From: Lachnospiraceae bacterium
GTDB taxonomy: Bacteria; Bacillota; Clostridia; Lachnospirales; Lachnospiraceae
DNA length: 64,000 bases
Assembly (NCBI GenBank): GCA_019423745.1
Contig: JAHZAV010000002.1
Location: forward strand, 24,528-88,527
Direction of reading: 5' to 3'
Shown here: piece by piece, positions 7,999-16,288 of the stretch
Layout: each line of letters opens with the position of its first letter
How positions within the stretch are numbered: the stretch's first letter is position 1
Made by a program: the position numbers and the translations under genes
The notes under the pieces: model-generated
Seen by the model: only the letters and a program-made list of their open reading frames with translations
The model's database searches: none
What the model was told of the DNA's origin: nothing

Positions 7999-9432
7999 CT
8001 AAACATTAATTTCTGCTTTTACGCCAAGAATATCTTTGTTTTTCTCAAGAACCGGTGATACAACCTCTGCCAGGAAATGCTCCACCTGATAAGCTGCACG
8101 TCCTGTATATTTTGCCGGATCCATTGTTTCTTTCAATTCCTCAATAGTTAAACCAAAGGCTGAATCTGCTGCTATCAGCTCCAGCAGATTATTATCCAGT
8201 CCTTTCTCCTTTACATTACGTCCTGCTTCCATAGAAAGCTCTCGGATTCTTTCATGGAGTTCCTGACGGTCTCCCCCTGCCTTTACCGCATCCATCATAA
8301 TATTTTCGGTAGCCATAAACGGCAGTTCTGCCATCAGCCTCTTCTCAATGACTTTCGGATAAACCACAAGTCCATCTACTACGTTCAGACATAAATCCAG
8401 AATACCATCGATAGCCAGAAATCCTTCCGGGATGCTCAGACGTTTGTTAGCTGAATCATCCAGTGTTCTCTCAAACCACTGAGTTGCTGATGTAATGGCT
8501 GGATTGAGGGCATCTATCATCACATATCTGGAAAGAGATGCAATTCTCTCACTTCTCATAGGATTTCTCTTATAAGCCATAGCAGAAGAACCAATCTGGG
8601 TCTTTTCAAATGGTTCCTCTACTTCCTTCAGATGCTGCAAAAGACGGATATCGTTGGAAAATTTGTGTGCGCTCGCCGCAATTCCAGCAAGAATATTCAA
8701 TACTCTTGTATCCACTTTTCTGGAATAAGTCTGGCCGGATACTGGATAACACTCTTTAAATCCCATCTTTTCAGCGATCATAGGATCAATTTTGTCAATT
8801 GTCTCCTGATCTCCATCGAACAATTCCAGGAAACTTGCCTGTGTTCCAGTCGTTCCTTTTGATCCAAGAAGCTTCAGACTTCCAAGCACATACTCCAGAT
8901 CTTCCAGATCCATAAGAAACTCCTGCATCCACAGTGTAGCTCTTTTTCCTACAGTTGTAGGCTGCGCCGGCTGAAAATGTGTGAATGCCAAAGTAGGAAG
9001 GCTCTTATTCTTCTCCGCAAAATCTGCCAATTCTGCAATAACATTAATCAGTTTTGTCCGAACCAGTTTCAAGGCCTCTGACATAACAATCATATCTGTA
9101 TTGTCTCCCACATAGCAGGAGGTAGCGCCCAAATGGATAATACCCTTGGCTTTCGGGCATTGCTGCCCATATGCATATACATGGGACATTACATCGTGGC
9201 GCACAATTTTTTCACGTTCTTTTGCAACTTCATAATTAATATCGTCCGCATGGGCTTTCAATTCCTCAATTTGTTCTTCTGTAATAGGAAGTCCCAGCTC
9301 TTTTTCTGTTTCTGCAAGTGCAATCCAAAGCTTTCTCCATGTACGAAATTTCATATCAGGTGAAAAAATATACTGCATCTCGCTGCTGGCATAGCGCTCT
9401 GACAACGGACTTACATATCTGTCATGACTCAT
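7999..9432 (-). CDS. purB: Adenylosuccinate lyase
   Basis: Fumarase/aspartase-superfamily enzyme that cleaves SAICAR and adenylosuccinate, releasing fumarate, in purine synthesis. The 477-residue product has the superfamily signature GSSAMAYKRNPMRSE. The N terminus MSHDRYVSPLSERYAS is typical of the longer, eukaryote-like PurB common in Clostridia. ATG 9432 has AAAGGAAAG upstream. It is the third gene of purC-purF-purB, 39 bp after purF. Confidence 0.95.
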   Translation of the reverse strand: MSHDRYVSPLSERYASSEMQYIFSPDMKFRTWRKLWIALAETEKELGLPITEEQIEELKAHADDINYEVAKEREKIVRHDVMSHVYAYGQQCPKAKGIIHLGATSCYVGDNTDMIVMSEALKLVRTKLINVIAELADFAEKNKSLPTLAFTHFQPAQPTTVGKRATLWMQEFLMDLEDLEYVLGSLKLLGSKGTTGTQASFLELFDGDQETIDKIDPMIAEKMGFKECYPVSGQTYSRKVDTRVLNILAGIAASAHKFSNDIRLLQHLKEVEEPFEKTQIGSSAMAYKRNPMRSERIASLSRYVMIDALNPAITSATQWFERTLDDSANKRLSIPEGFLAIDGILDLCLNVVDGLVVYPKVIEKRLMAELPFMATENIMMDAVKAGGDRQELHERIRELSMEAGRNVKEKGLDNNLLELIAADSAFGLTIEELKETMDPAKYTGRAAYQVEHFLAEVVSPVLEKNKDILGVKAEINV

Positions 9433-9471
9433 ATCAGTTCTTTCCTTTCTCTTTTTGAACTTTTTCTACTA

Positions 9472-10899
9472 CTATTCAAAAGCCTGGGAGATATCTCTTC
9501 CTGGCACTTTCATCGGATATTTCCCCGTGAAGCATGCATCACAATACGACAGATCTCCCACCATATTTTTCAGTTTCTCTATTTCCATATAGCCAAGAGA
9601 ATCTGCTCCTATCATTTCGCGAATCTGCTCTGTTGTATGGGAATGGGCAATTAACTGTTCATTGGATGGCACATCGGTCCCAAAATAGCAGGGATATAAA
9701 AACGGTGGTGAGCTGATTCTGACATGTACCTCTGTCGCCCCCGCCTTTTTAAGCATGTGAATGATATTTGCACAAGTAGTTCCCCTTACGATCGAATCAT
9801 CTACCATAACAATACGCTTTCCGCGAACAACTTCCTCAATGACATTCAACTTAATCTTAACACTGGATTCCCTTTCACTTTGCTTGGGTTTAATAAAAGT
9901 TCTTCCTACATAACTGTTTTTATGGAATGCCATCCCATAAGGTATCCCTGACTGTTCAGAATATCCCTTGGCTGCCACAAGTCCTGAATCCGGTACTCCT
10001 ACCACCAGATCTGCATCCACTGGATAGGACTCTGCTAACGCCTTTCCTGCTGTAAGCCGGGCATGATAAACATTCACCCCATCAATGGTACTGTCCGTTC
10101 TGGCAAAATAAATATATTCAAAAATACATCTTGCCTGCTTTTCAGGCGAAATTGCCATACTCATGTCTGAGTCAATCCCATGTTTCGTAATACTTACAAT
10201 TTCTCCTGGCAGGACATCTCTTATAAATTCTGCCCCCACCGCTGCAAGGGCACAACTTTCGGAAGCAAATATATACGTATTATCCCGCTTTCCAAGACAA
10301 AGCGGTTTCAGTCCAAACGGATCCCTGGCGCCGATCAATTTTCTTGGAGAAGTCACAACCAGTGCATAGGCACCCTCTATTTTCTTCATCGCATTTTTTA
10401 CCGCTTCCTCTGCTGAAGAGGTTTTTAACCGTTCCCTTGCAATATGATAAGCTATGACCTCTGAATCAATAGTTGTCTGAAAAATTGCTCCGGTCAGTTC
10501 CAGCTCCCTGCGCAACTCAATCGCATTTGTAAGGTTGCCATTATGAGCAATAGCCAGAATCCCTTTCACATAATTAATCACAAGGGGCATTGCATTTTCG
10601 GCTCTGGACCCGCCTGCCGTAGAGTAACGTACGTGACCTACGCCCAGATTCCCTTTTAAGCCGGACAGGGTTTCACTGTCAAATACTTCATTTACAAGCC
10701 CCAGCCCCTTTTTTGAGCTCACTTTTCTCTCGCCATATGTATCTGTTACTGCAATTCCACAACTTTCCTGACCTCTGTGCTGTAACGCAAAAAGCCCATA
10801 ATATACAGTGGGGGCTATATTGCCCCCATCCATATCATAGGCTCCAAACACGCCGCACTCTTCACCCAGACCTGTTGTTACTTTTTCAAAGTCATTCAT
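9472..10899 (-). CDS. purF: Amidophosphoribosyltransferase
   Basis: First committed enzyme of purine synthesis, making phosphoribosylamine from PRPP and glutamine. It has 475 residues: an N-terminal class II glutamine amidotransferase domain whose nucleophile is Cys15 after a 14-residue propeptide (LGEECGVFG), and a C-terminal PRPP domain with MVDDSIVRGTT. The C terminus retains cysteines (CYFGTD, SYCDACF) in positions compatible with the Bacillus-type 4Fe-4S cluster. It lies 18 bp after purC in the same operon. Confidence 0.95.
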   Translation of the reverse strand: MNDFEKVTTGLGEECGVFGAYDMDGGNIAPTVYYGLFALQHRGQESCGIAVTDTYGERKVSSKKGLGLVNEVFDSETLSGLKGNLGVGHVRYSTAGGSRAENAMPLVINYVKGILAIAHNGNLTNAIELRRELELTGAIFQTTIDSEVIAYHIARERLKTSSAEEAVKNAMKKIEGAYALVVTSPRKLIGARDPFGLKPLCLGKRDNTYIFASESCALAAVGAEFIRDVLPGEIVSITKHGIDSDMSMAISPEKQARCIFEYIYFARTDSTIDGVNVYHARLTAGKALAESYPVDADLVVGVPDSGLVAAKGYSEQSGIPYGMAFHKNSYVGRTFIKPKQSERESSVKIKLNVIEEVVRGKRIVMVDDSIVRGTTCANIIHMLKKAGATEVHVRISSPPFLYPCYFGTDVPSNEQLIAHSHTTEQIREMIGADSLGYMEIEKLKNMVGDLSYCDACFTGKYPMKVPGRDISQAFE

Positions 10900-10917
10900 G
10901 AATCTCTTTACCGCTCC

Positions 10918-11625
10918 CTATTTAATGCCAATTCTACGAAATACTTCCTGATATGCGTCTTCTACATTACCCATATCTCTACGGAAACGGTCTTTATCCA
11001 ATTTTTCATGTGTCTTGATATCCCACAGACGACAGGTATCCGGCGAAATCTCATCAGCCAGAATCACCTCTCCGTGGTATCTGCCAAATTCAATCTTAAA
11101 ATCAATCAACTCTATTCCTGCTTCTGCAAAGAATTTTTTCAGTACTTCGTTCACTTTAAAAGTATACTCAGTAATTTTGTTAATCTCTTCTCTTGTGGAA
11201 GCACCGATTGCAATGGCCATATAATCGTTAATCAATGGATCTCCCAAATCATCATCTTTATAGCTGAACTCCAATGTGGGTGCCAGAAGTGCTTTTCCTT
11301 CTTCAATCCCCAGCCTTTTTGAGAAACTTCCTGCAGCTACGTTGCGGACAATTACTTCAAGCGGTACAATTTCCACTTTCTTTACTGCGGTTTCTCTGTC
11401 ACTCAATTCTTCTACAAAATGGGTTGGAACGCCTTCTTTTTCCAAAATCTGGAAAATATAGTTTGTCATACGGTTGTTAATCACACCTTTTCCGACAATC
11501 GTTCCCTTTTTCTCGCCATTAAAAGCAGTTGCATCGTCTTTGTAATCTACAATAACGATATCCGGATCATCCGTCTTAAATACTTTTTTGGCTTTTCCTT
11601 CATACAATTGTTCTAATTTCTGCAT
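10918..11625 (-). CDS. purC: Phosphoribosylaminoimidazole-succinocarboxamide synthase
   Basis: SAICAR synthetase joining CAIR and aspartate with ATP. The 235-residue product starts MQKLEQLYEGKAKKVF and contains the substrate-loop motif DYKDDATAFNGEKKG, both standard for the family. ATG 11625 is chosen over the in-frame ATG 11637 because the only RBS-like run (AAAAGGATGGG) overlaps the latter. It is the first gene of purC-purF-purB and has its own promoter embedded in the preceding terminator. Confidence 0.94.
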   Translation of the reverse strand: MQKLEQLYEGKAKKVFKTDDPDIVIVDYKDDATAFNGEKKGTIVGKGVINNRMTNYIFQILEKEGVPTHFVEELSDRETAVKKVEIVPLEVIVRNVAAGSFSKRLGIEEGKALLAPTLEFSYKDDDLGDPLINDYMAIAIGASTREEINKITEYTFKVNEVLKKFFAEAGIELIDFKIEFGRYHGEVILADEISPDTCRLWDIKTHEKLDKDRFRRDMGNVEDAYQEVFRRIGIK

Positions 11626-11654
11626 ATGAACACCCATCCTTTTCTATTTTTTTC

Positions 11655-11675
11655 GCTGCGGACATAAGCCGCAGC
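11655..11675 (-). other. Leader hairpin upstream of purC
   Basis: GCTGCGG and CCGCAGC pair across a seven-base loop in the roughly 70-base 5' leader of purC, followed on the minus strand by GAAAAAAATAG and then the RBS. There is no U-run, so it is not a terminator. I do not recognise a known purine-responsive RNA class in it. Confidence 0.4.
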
Positions 11676-11699
11676 TTTCTGTCAGCATTTGCATGTATA

Positions 11700-11728
11700 A
11701 GTATAATACAAGGCAGAAGGAAAAGCAA
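11700..11728 (-). promoter_or_regulatory. Promoter of purC-purF-purB
   Basis: Minus strand TTGCTT (11723-11728), 17-base spacer, TATACT (11700-11705). The -35 box and part of the spacer lie in the loop of the preceding hairpin and the rest of the spacer in its downstream arm, so the operon promoter and the upstream terminator share DNA. Confidence 0.6.
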
Positions 11729-11750
11729 TATTCCCCCCTGCCTTGTATTA
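11704..11750 (-). terminator. Terminator of the amino-acid ABC transporter genes
   Basis: Perfect 13-base arms TAATACAAGGCAG and CTGCCTTGTATTA with a 21-base loop, 62 bases after the stop of the ATPase gene. The U-tract on the minus strand is weak (ATACTTATAC), so termination may be partial. It overlaps the purC promoter. Confidence 0.55.
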
Positions 11751-11812
11751 CGTCTTACTTATTATTTATTTTTCAGCTTATTCATTAATTGTTCTTATAA
11801 TATAGCGACCAT

Positions 11813-12502
11813 TTATAAGTTATCACCTAATTTTCCAAGAAATTCTCTCATTCTTTTGTTAGAAGAACCAAAAACCTCTTCTGGAGTTCCTTCTTCCGCA
11901 ATAACTCCCTGATCCATAAAAATAATCTTATCCGCAACATTTTTTGCAAAATTCATTTCGTGAGTTACGATTACCATTGTCATATGCTCTGCTGCAAGAT
12001 CGCGAATCACTTTTAGAATTTCTCCTGTTAACTCCGGATCCAGGGCTGATGTAGGCTCATCAAAAAACAAAATATCTGGTTTCATAGCAAGAGCTCTGGC
12101 AATGGAAATTCTCTGCTGCTGTCCTCCGGACAACTGAAATGGATATGCTCTCTCTTTATCTTCCAGCCCCATTTTTCTAAGAAGCTCTCTGGCTTCTTCA
12201 TAAACTTCTTCTTTCTTTCTTTTCTGCACCTTAATTGGAGCATCCGTAATATTTTTCATAACTGAATAGTGGGGAAACAGATTAAAATTCTGAAACACCA
12301 GGCCAAATGTCCCCTCATAATTAATCTCACCGGAATCCTGTTTTTCCAGTCCGGTAGCACAGCGAAGAAGGGTTGACTTTCCGGATCCTGATGGTCCGAT
12401 AATCCCAAGCACTTCTCCTTTTTCTACAGAAAGAGAGATATCCTTAAGTACCGTCTGGCCATCAAAGCTTTTCTTTATATTTTTTATTTCCAACAGACTC
12501 AT
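11813..12502 (-). CDS. Amino-acid ABC transporter, ATP-binding protein (GlnQ/HisP type)
   Basis: ATPase of a polar-amino-acid importer, 229 residues. Walker A GPSGSGKST is at residues 36-44, followed by the Q-loop (LVFQNFNLFPHYSV), the signature LSGGQQQR, and Walker B ILFFDEPTSALDP. It is slightly shorter than the usual 240 residues because the segment between Walker A and the Q-loop is compact. ATG 12502 has AAAGGAGG eight bases upstream; an in-frame GTG at 12526 lies before the RBS. It forms an operon with the permease (24 bp) and binding protein. Confidence 0.92.
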   Translation of the reverse strand: MSLLEIKNIKKSFDGQTVLKDISLSVEKGEVLGIIGPSGSGKSTLLRCATGLEKQDSGEINYEGTFGLVFQNFNLFPHYSVMKNITDAPIKVQKRKKEEVYEEARELLRKMGLEDKERAYPFQLSGGQQQRISIARALAMKPDILFFDEPTSALDPELTGEILKVIRDLAAEHMTMVIVTHEMNFAKNVADKIIFMDQGVIAEEGTPEEVFGSSNKRMREFLGKLGDNL

Positions 12503-12526
12503 GGTCTTTTCCTCCTTTCCGCTCAC

Positions 12527-13177
12527 CTAACAGTAATAGTTCAGTTTCTTTTCCAGCCGTTCCATCAGAAATGCCACAATCAGGTTCAAAACATAATAAA
12601 AGATTCCTGCAAATACAAAAGGAAGCATATTTGTTTGTGATGCTGCTAATGCCTTGGCTTTTGTAAACATTTCTACAATACCGATTGTAAAGGCAAGTGA
12701 TGTATCCTTTACAAGTGTAATCGTTTCATTCGTAATCGATGGGAGCACTGTCTTAATCACCTGCGGGAGAATAATTCTTGCAAATGTCTGTACTTTCGTG
12801 TAACCAAGAATTTGTGCAGCTTCATACTGCCCCCTGGGAATTGATTCAATACCGCCCCGGTAAATCTCTGCAAAATAAGCAGCATAATTTAAAACAAAGC
12901 CGATCATACAGGCCATGGTTTTCCATCCCGGCGAATTTGGAATCCCAAAAATATAATAGGGTCCGAAAAAAATCACCATAAGCTGCAGCATGAGCGGTGT
13001 TCCACGCATAATAGAAATATAAAATTTAAAAAGTGAACGAATTACTATATTTTTGGACATTCTCCCAAAAGAGACTAAAAGTCCTACAGGCAGGGAAAAA
13101 AGAAGGGTGATCACAAAAATAGCAAGGGACCATACCATTCCTTCCATCAGCTGATTCAACATGACTGAAATAGTCAT
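12527..13177 (-). CDS. Amino-acid ABC transporter permease (HisM/GlnP family)
   Basis: A 216-residue membrane permease with about five transmembrane segments. The N-terminal part has LMEGMVWSLAIFVITLLFSL, and the conserved EAA loop appears as YEAAQILGYTKVQTFARIILP, which docks with the ATPase. IMRGTPLMLQL is typical of the His/Glu/Gln/Arg permease family. It lies between the binding protein (61 bp upstream) and ATPase genes and should form a homodimeric channel. Confidence 0.92.
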   Translation of the reverse strand: MTISVMLNQLMEGMVWSLAIFVITLLFSLPVGLLVSFGRMSKNIVIRSLFKFYISIMRGTPLMLQLMVIFFGPYYIFGIPNSPGWKTMACMIGFVLNYAAYFAEIYRGGIESIPRGQYEAAQILGYTKVQTFARIILPQVIKTVLPSITNETITLVKDTSLAFTIGIVEMFTKAKALAASQTNMLPFVFAGIFYYVLNLIVAFLMERLEKKLNYYC

Positions 13178-13238
13178 AACTTAACTCCTCTCCGCTAAAA
13201 ACGGGCCGCCCAAAGGACAGCCCTTTTTCTTTTGTAAA

Positions 13239-14084
13239 TTATTTTCCTATTGTTGTAATATCTTCTCCAAACCATTTTGTGGATATTTCGGCAACTTTAC
13301 CTTCTTCAGCCAGTTCATTAAGTGCCTGCTGTATCTGGTCTCTTAATGCCTCATTTCCTTTAGCAAAACCTACACCATATTCTTCGGATGCAATCTCATA
13401 ATCCAAAATCTTGAAATCTGCATCTCTGGAATCAATCTGATAAGAAGCTACTACAATATCCATTGCAACTGCATCCACGGCACCAGACTCCAGTTCCATA
13501 AATCCTGTATTATAATCCGGAACAATCTGAAGATTAGCAAATGTAGCTGCTAATTCTCCATTATCTTCCAAAGCCTTCTGTGCAGAAGAATCTGTCTGAA
13601 CATCTACAATCTTTCCTGCCAGATCTGCTTCTGATTCAATACCGGAATCTCCACGCACAACAAAGACCTGTTTATTATCAAGATAAGGATCTGACCATGT
13701 ATAATCATCTTCTCTTCCATTGATAGTAAATCCATTCCAGATACAGTCAATTGCTCCGGAATTCAGCAAGGCGTCTTTGGAATCCCATGCAATAGGCTCT
13801 GCAACAAATTCCAAGTCCAGTTTATCACAGACAGCCTGTGCCAGTTCCAAGTCAAAACCAGTAAACTCTCCATCATCTCCTACAAATCCCATAGGCGGAA
13901 AATCCTGGTCAAAGCCAACAGTAAAAGTATCTCCTGCCTCTTTTTCCTTAAATTCAACTTCTGTCTTTTCCTGACTTTCTTTGGAATCGCTGTCTTTTTC
14001 ACTGTCTGTATTGCTGCCGCATCCAGCAACTGCTACAGATGCCGTCATGGCAAGCGCAAGAAGCAAAGCTAATCTCTTTTTCAT
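13239..14084 (-). CDS. Amino-acid ABC transporter substrate-binding lipoprotein
   Basis: A 281-residue extracellular binding protein, family 3. It has a lipoprotein signal peptide (MKKRLALLLALAMTASVAVAGC, written here only as its lipobox AVAGC) followed by an acidic Ser-rich linker, then the ligand domain beginning FTVGFDQDFPPMGFVGDDG. GFDLELAQAVCDKL and NGFTINGRE are standard. The ligand cannot be fixed from sequence; polar or sulfur amino acids are possible. ATG 14084 has AGGAGG eight bases upstream. Confidence 0.92.
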   Translation of the reverse strand: MKKRLALLLALAMTASVAVAGCGSNTDSEKDSDSKESQEKTEVEFKEKEAGDTFTVGFDQDFPPMGFVGDDGEFTGFDLELAQAVCDKLDLEFVAEPIAWDSKDALLNSGAIDCIWNGFTINGREDDYTWSDPYLDNKQVFVVRGDSGIESEADLAGKIVDVQTDSSAQKALEDNGELAATFANLQIVPDYNTGFMELESGAVDAVAMDIVVASYQIDSRDADFKILDYEIASEEYGVGFAKGNEALRDQIQQALNELAEEGKVAEISTKWFGEDITTIGK

Positions 14085-14163
14085 AATATTATCCTCCTGC
14101 AATCAGCTTTATCATATTATCAATTTACCAATTGATTACTCTACCACGCTAAATTGCTCTGTA

Positions 14164-14193
14164 ATCATAACATAAAAGTGCTTTGCTTGTCAA
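14164..14193 (-). promoter_or_regulatory. Promoter of the amino-acid ABC operon
   Basis: Minus strand TTGACA (14188-14193), 18-base spacer, TATGAT (14164-14169). The -35 box lies at the apex of the hairpin that terminates the upstream operon, another terminator-promoter overlap. Confidence 0.7.
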
Positions 14194-14205
14194 GCAAAGC
14201 ACTTT
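14175..14205. terminator. Terminator of the three-gene unknown operon
   Basis: AAAGTGCTTTGCTTG and its exact reverse complement are separated by a single base, forming a near-continuous palindrome. On the minus strand it is followed by TTTTATGTTATG. It lies 12 bases after the stop of the last gene of the 14.2-19.6 kb operon. Confidence 0.7.
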
Positions 14206-14217
14206 ATAAGAAAATTG

Positions 14218-14985
14218 CTATTTTCCCGTTTTTCTGTACTCTTTCTTCCATTGGCGGAAATCCTCTTCTGTTACGTCCACCTTAACCTTATCTTCCGCTT
14301 TGCGAAGTTCCTCTTTCAGAATAGAGTCCATACTCAAATAGACAGGTTCCGCTGACAACATTTTTACATACTGTGCTTCCGGCAAATAGCGGTAACAGCA
14401 GTATAAATAAGCTTTCAGCATCTTTGTATCCTGACAAACCCGGAACCCCTTTTCATACATGGAAGCGGCTTCCTCATAAAGAAGCATCCGACCATAGGCA
14501 GCCCCTAAGCAGCCATAAACCTGTCCGTAAAACTCTTTTCCTACTGTTTCATCCCATTCTTTACTTACAATACTTTGATACACAAGAATTGCGGATGCAT
14601 ATTCCCCAGTCTGAAGCAGATTATCTGCCTTATACTTCTCTCTCTCCACTTCATTCTGACTCTTGAGGCGTTCCAACACATTATGAATTCTTGTAATTTC
14701 TGCCGGTGAATAAATGGACGAATGACTTAACACTGTAAGAAGGAACTGCTCTACAGGCCCATTTTGTTCCAGCTGGCTTCTCAACTCATCCGCCAAATCG
14801 TACAGTTCCAGCTCCTCTTCCAGCCAATCACAAAGCTGACGATTAACGATTGTATAGTCTACCAAATAAAGATTGTTGCAAAAATAGTAACACAGCTCTT
14901 CTATTGTATAGATCCTCTTGTGGATTCTCGCAATCTCATATGGATGTTTTGCTTTCTTTCTATGACAAAGAATTAAACTGCCCAT
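14218..14985 (-). CDS. TPR-like protein of unknown function (third gene of ATPase/giant-protein module)
   Basis: A 255-residue soluble protein I cannot assign to a characterised family. The N-terminal half is helical and Glu-rich (ICHRKK-type start, then LEEELELYDLADELRSQLEQ). Residues from about 120 to 200 resemble TPR hairpins (ADNLLQTGEYASAILVYQSI, then YGCLGAAYGRMLLYEEAASM). No catalytic motif, signal peptide or membrane segment is visible. ATG 14985 has AGGAGG five bases upstream and overlaps the end of the ATPase-like gene by 26 bp, so the two are translationally linked. It probably acts as an adaptor for its two neighbours; this is inference. Confidence 0.8.
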   Translation of the reverse strand: MGSLILCHRKKAKHPYEIARIHKRIYTIEELCYYFCNNLYLVDYTIVNRQLCDWLEEELELYDLADELRSQLEQNGPVEQFLLTVLSHSSIYSPAEITRIHNVLERLKSQNEVEREKYKADNLLQTGEYASAILVYQSIVSKEWDETVGKEFYGQVYGCLGAAYGRMLLYEEAASMYEKGFRVCQDTKMLKAYLYCCYRYLPEAQYVKMLSAEPVYLSMDSILKEELRKAEDKVKVDVTEEDFRQWKKEYRKTGK

Positions 14986-16243
14986 TGCTTCCTCCTAAAT
15001 GTATAGTCTTTTCCACCTGAAAATCTGTTGCCGGGAAAAATTCTCCAAACCCCGCATCTTTAAAAGTAATTCGACATGTCTGATCATCCAGGAACATTAC
15101 TTCGATTGTCAGACGCATTGCATAGTCCTTTCTCTCCGGAAGCCCTGCCAGTGATACGGTTTCCGCCTGAAGTTCTCCGCTGGCCAGGGATTCAATATGA
15201 ATCTCTATGTCAGAGGTATCTTCCAGAAGCACATCCCACTGTCCATCAGCTTCATACCAGTGAGACCCCCATTGTACAATAGGATACCAGCCTTCCTTAC
15301 CTCTCACCCTCATTCTCAGACAGATCTGATCTGTCATTTTACTCTCATCCAGGTAAATAGGGCTGTCCTCATAATCTCTGCATTTACGATAAGCTGTGTA
15401 ACATGCCCCTTTACTGTATAGATTATTTCCAAGGAAAGCTCTTCTTCCATTACAGAGCACTTTGAGGGATGCCGGATACCAGTTGTTTTCAAATCCTTCC
15501 CCTGTCAAATATACAGAAGAAACAACTTTTTTATCGAAGACGCTTTGAATAAAGGCTCTGAACCTCTCATCCGCATCTTTTGCCTTGTCTACATTCAGCA
15601 CCGGATAAATTGCCGCAAGCTCTTTCATATGCGCATTTGCAACTTCATCTACTGCCACAAACAATTCATCTCCGCGCCCTCTTATGCCCCGCAATCGGCG
15701 CAGCATGTATGCTCTTATTTCATTCCTGTCGCAATAAAACAAAGCCGCCTCATACTGCCATAACTCCTTGGGCTGATAAAACATATAATGGCAGAAACTT
15801 TCTTTGTAATCCTGCACATAGACGGAATCTTTGGATATCCCTACAAACTGAGCAATTCCTTTCAGCATTTTGCTAATGTCAATATCGGTATGCGGAACAG
15901 AAAAAGTTAAATACTCAATCTGTCGAAATCTGTCCAACGCCAGCTCAAAAAATTTAGCCAAAAGCCAGACTGCATCATGATTTTTCCCTCCAATTCGAAC
16001 TTTTTCCTGATGCAAGGCCTTCTGGTACAGGTCAGGGACGGTGCACCCTTCATTGACTGTGGCCAACCTTTTTGCCTCTTTGCCGTAAATCCACTGATCT
16101 TTATAATATCCTAAAATGAGGGGAATCTGATAATTATCTACCGCCACCTCCAATGTTTCCGGCTCATGCTTTGCTTCGTCATAAAAGCTGATTTGGCAAT
16201 ACTGGTCATTCAGTTCAATTCCTAAAATACTTCCACCTCTCAC
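14960..16243 (-). CDS. Hsp70/actin-like (ASKHA) fold protein, unknown function (DUF5716-like)
   Basis: A 427-residue protein. The start ILGIELNDQYCQISFYD resembles the phosphate-1 strand-turn of Hsp70/actin ATPases, and KKVVSSVYLTGEGFENNWYP resembles the adenosine motif (V-L-G-G). Between them, ALFYCDRNEIRAYML occupies the phosphate-2 position but lacks a clean DxG, so ATPase activity may be altered. The C-terminal 100 residues form a separate beta-rich domain. I recall such genes as DUF5716 in Lachnospiraceae, next to a DUF5717 gene as here, but cannot check. The start is GTG 16243 with AGGAGG seven bases upstream. Confidence 0.8.
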   Translation of the reverse strand: MRGGSILGIELNDQYCQISFYDEAKHEPETLEVAVDNYQIPLILGYYKDQWIYGKEAKRLATVNEGCTVPDLYQKALHQEKVRIGGKNHDAVWLLAKFFELALDRFRQIEYLTFSVPHTDIDISKMLKGIAQFVGISKDSVYVQDYKESFCHYMFYQPKELWQYEAALFYCDRNEIRAYMLRRLRGIRGRGDELFVAVDEVANAHMKELAAIYPVLNVDKAKDADERFRAFIQSVFDKKVVSSVYLTGEGFENNWYPASLKVLCNGRRAFLGNNLYSKGACYTAYRKCRDYEDSPIYLDESKMTDQICLRMRVRGKEGWYPIVQWGSHWYEADGQWDVLLEDTSDIEIHIESLASGELQAETVSLAGLPERKDYAMRLTIEVMFLDDQTCRITFKDAGFGEFFPATDFQVEKTIHLGGSNGQFNSLS

Positions 16244-16288
16244 CGTAATTCCTCCTAAGCTTTTGTACTGTTTCTACTTTTCTTGCCA

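Noticed and set aside
11655..11675. Riboswitch in the purC leader
   Set aside because: A single simple hairpin with a seven-base loop and no conserved core; it is kept only as a leader hairpin.
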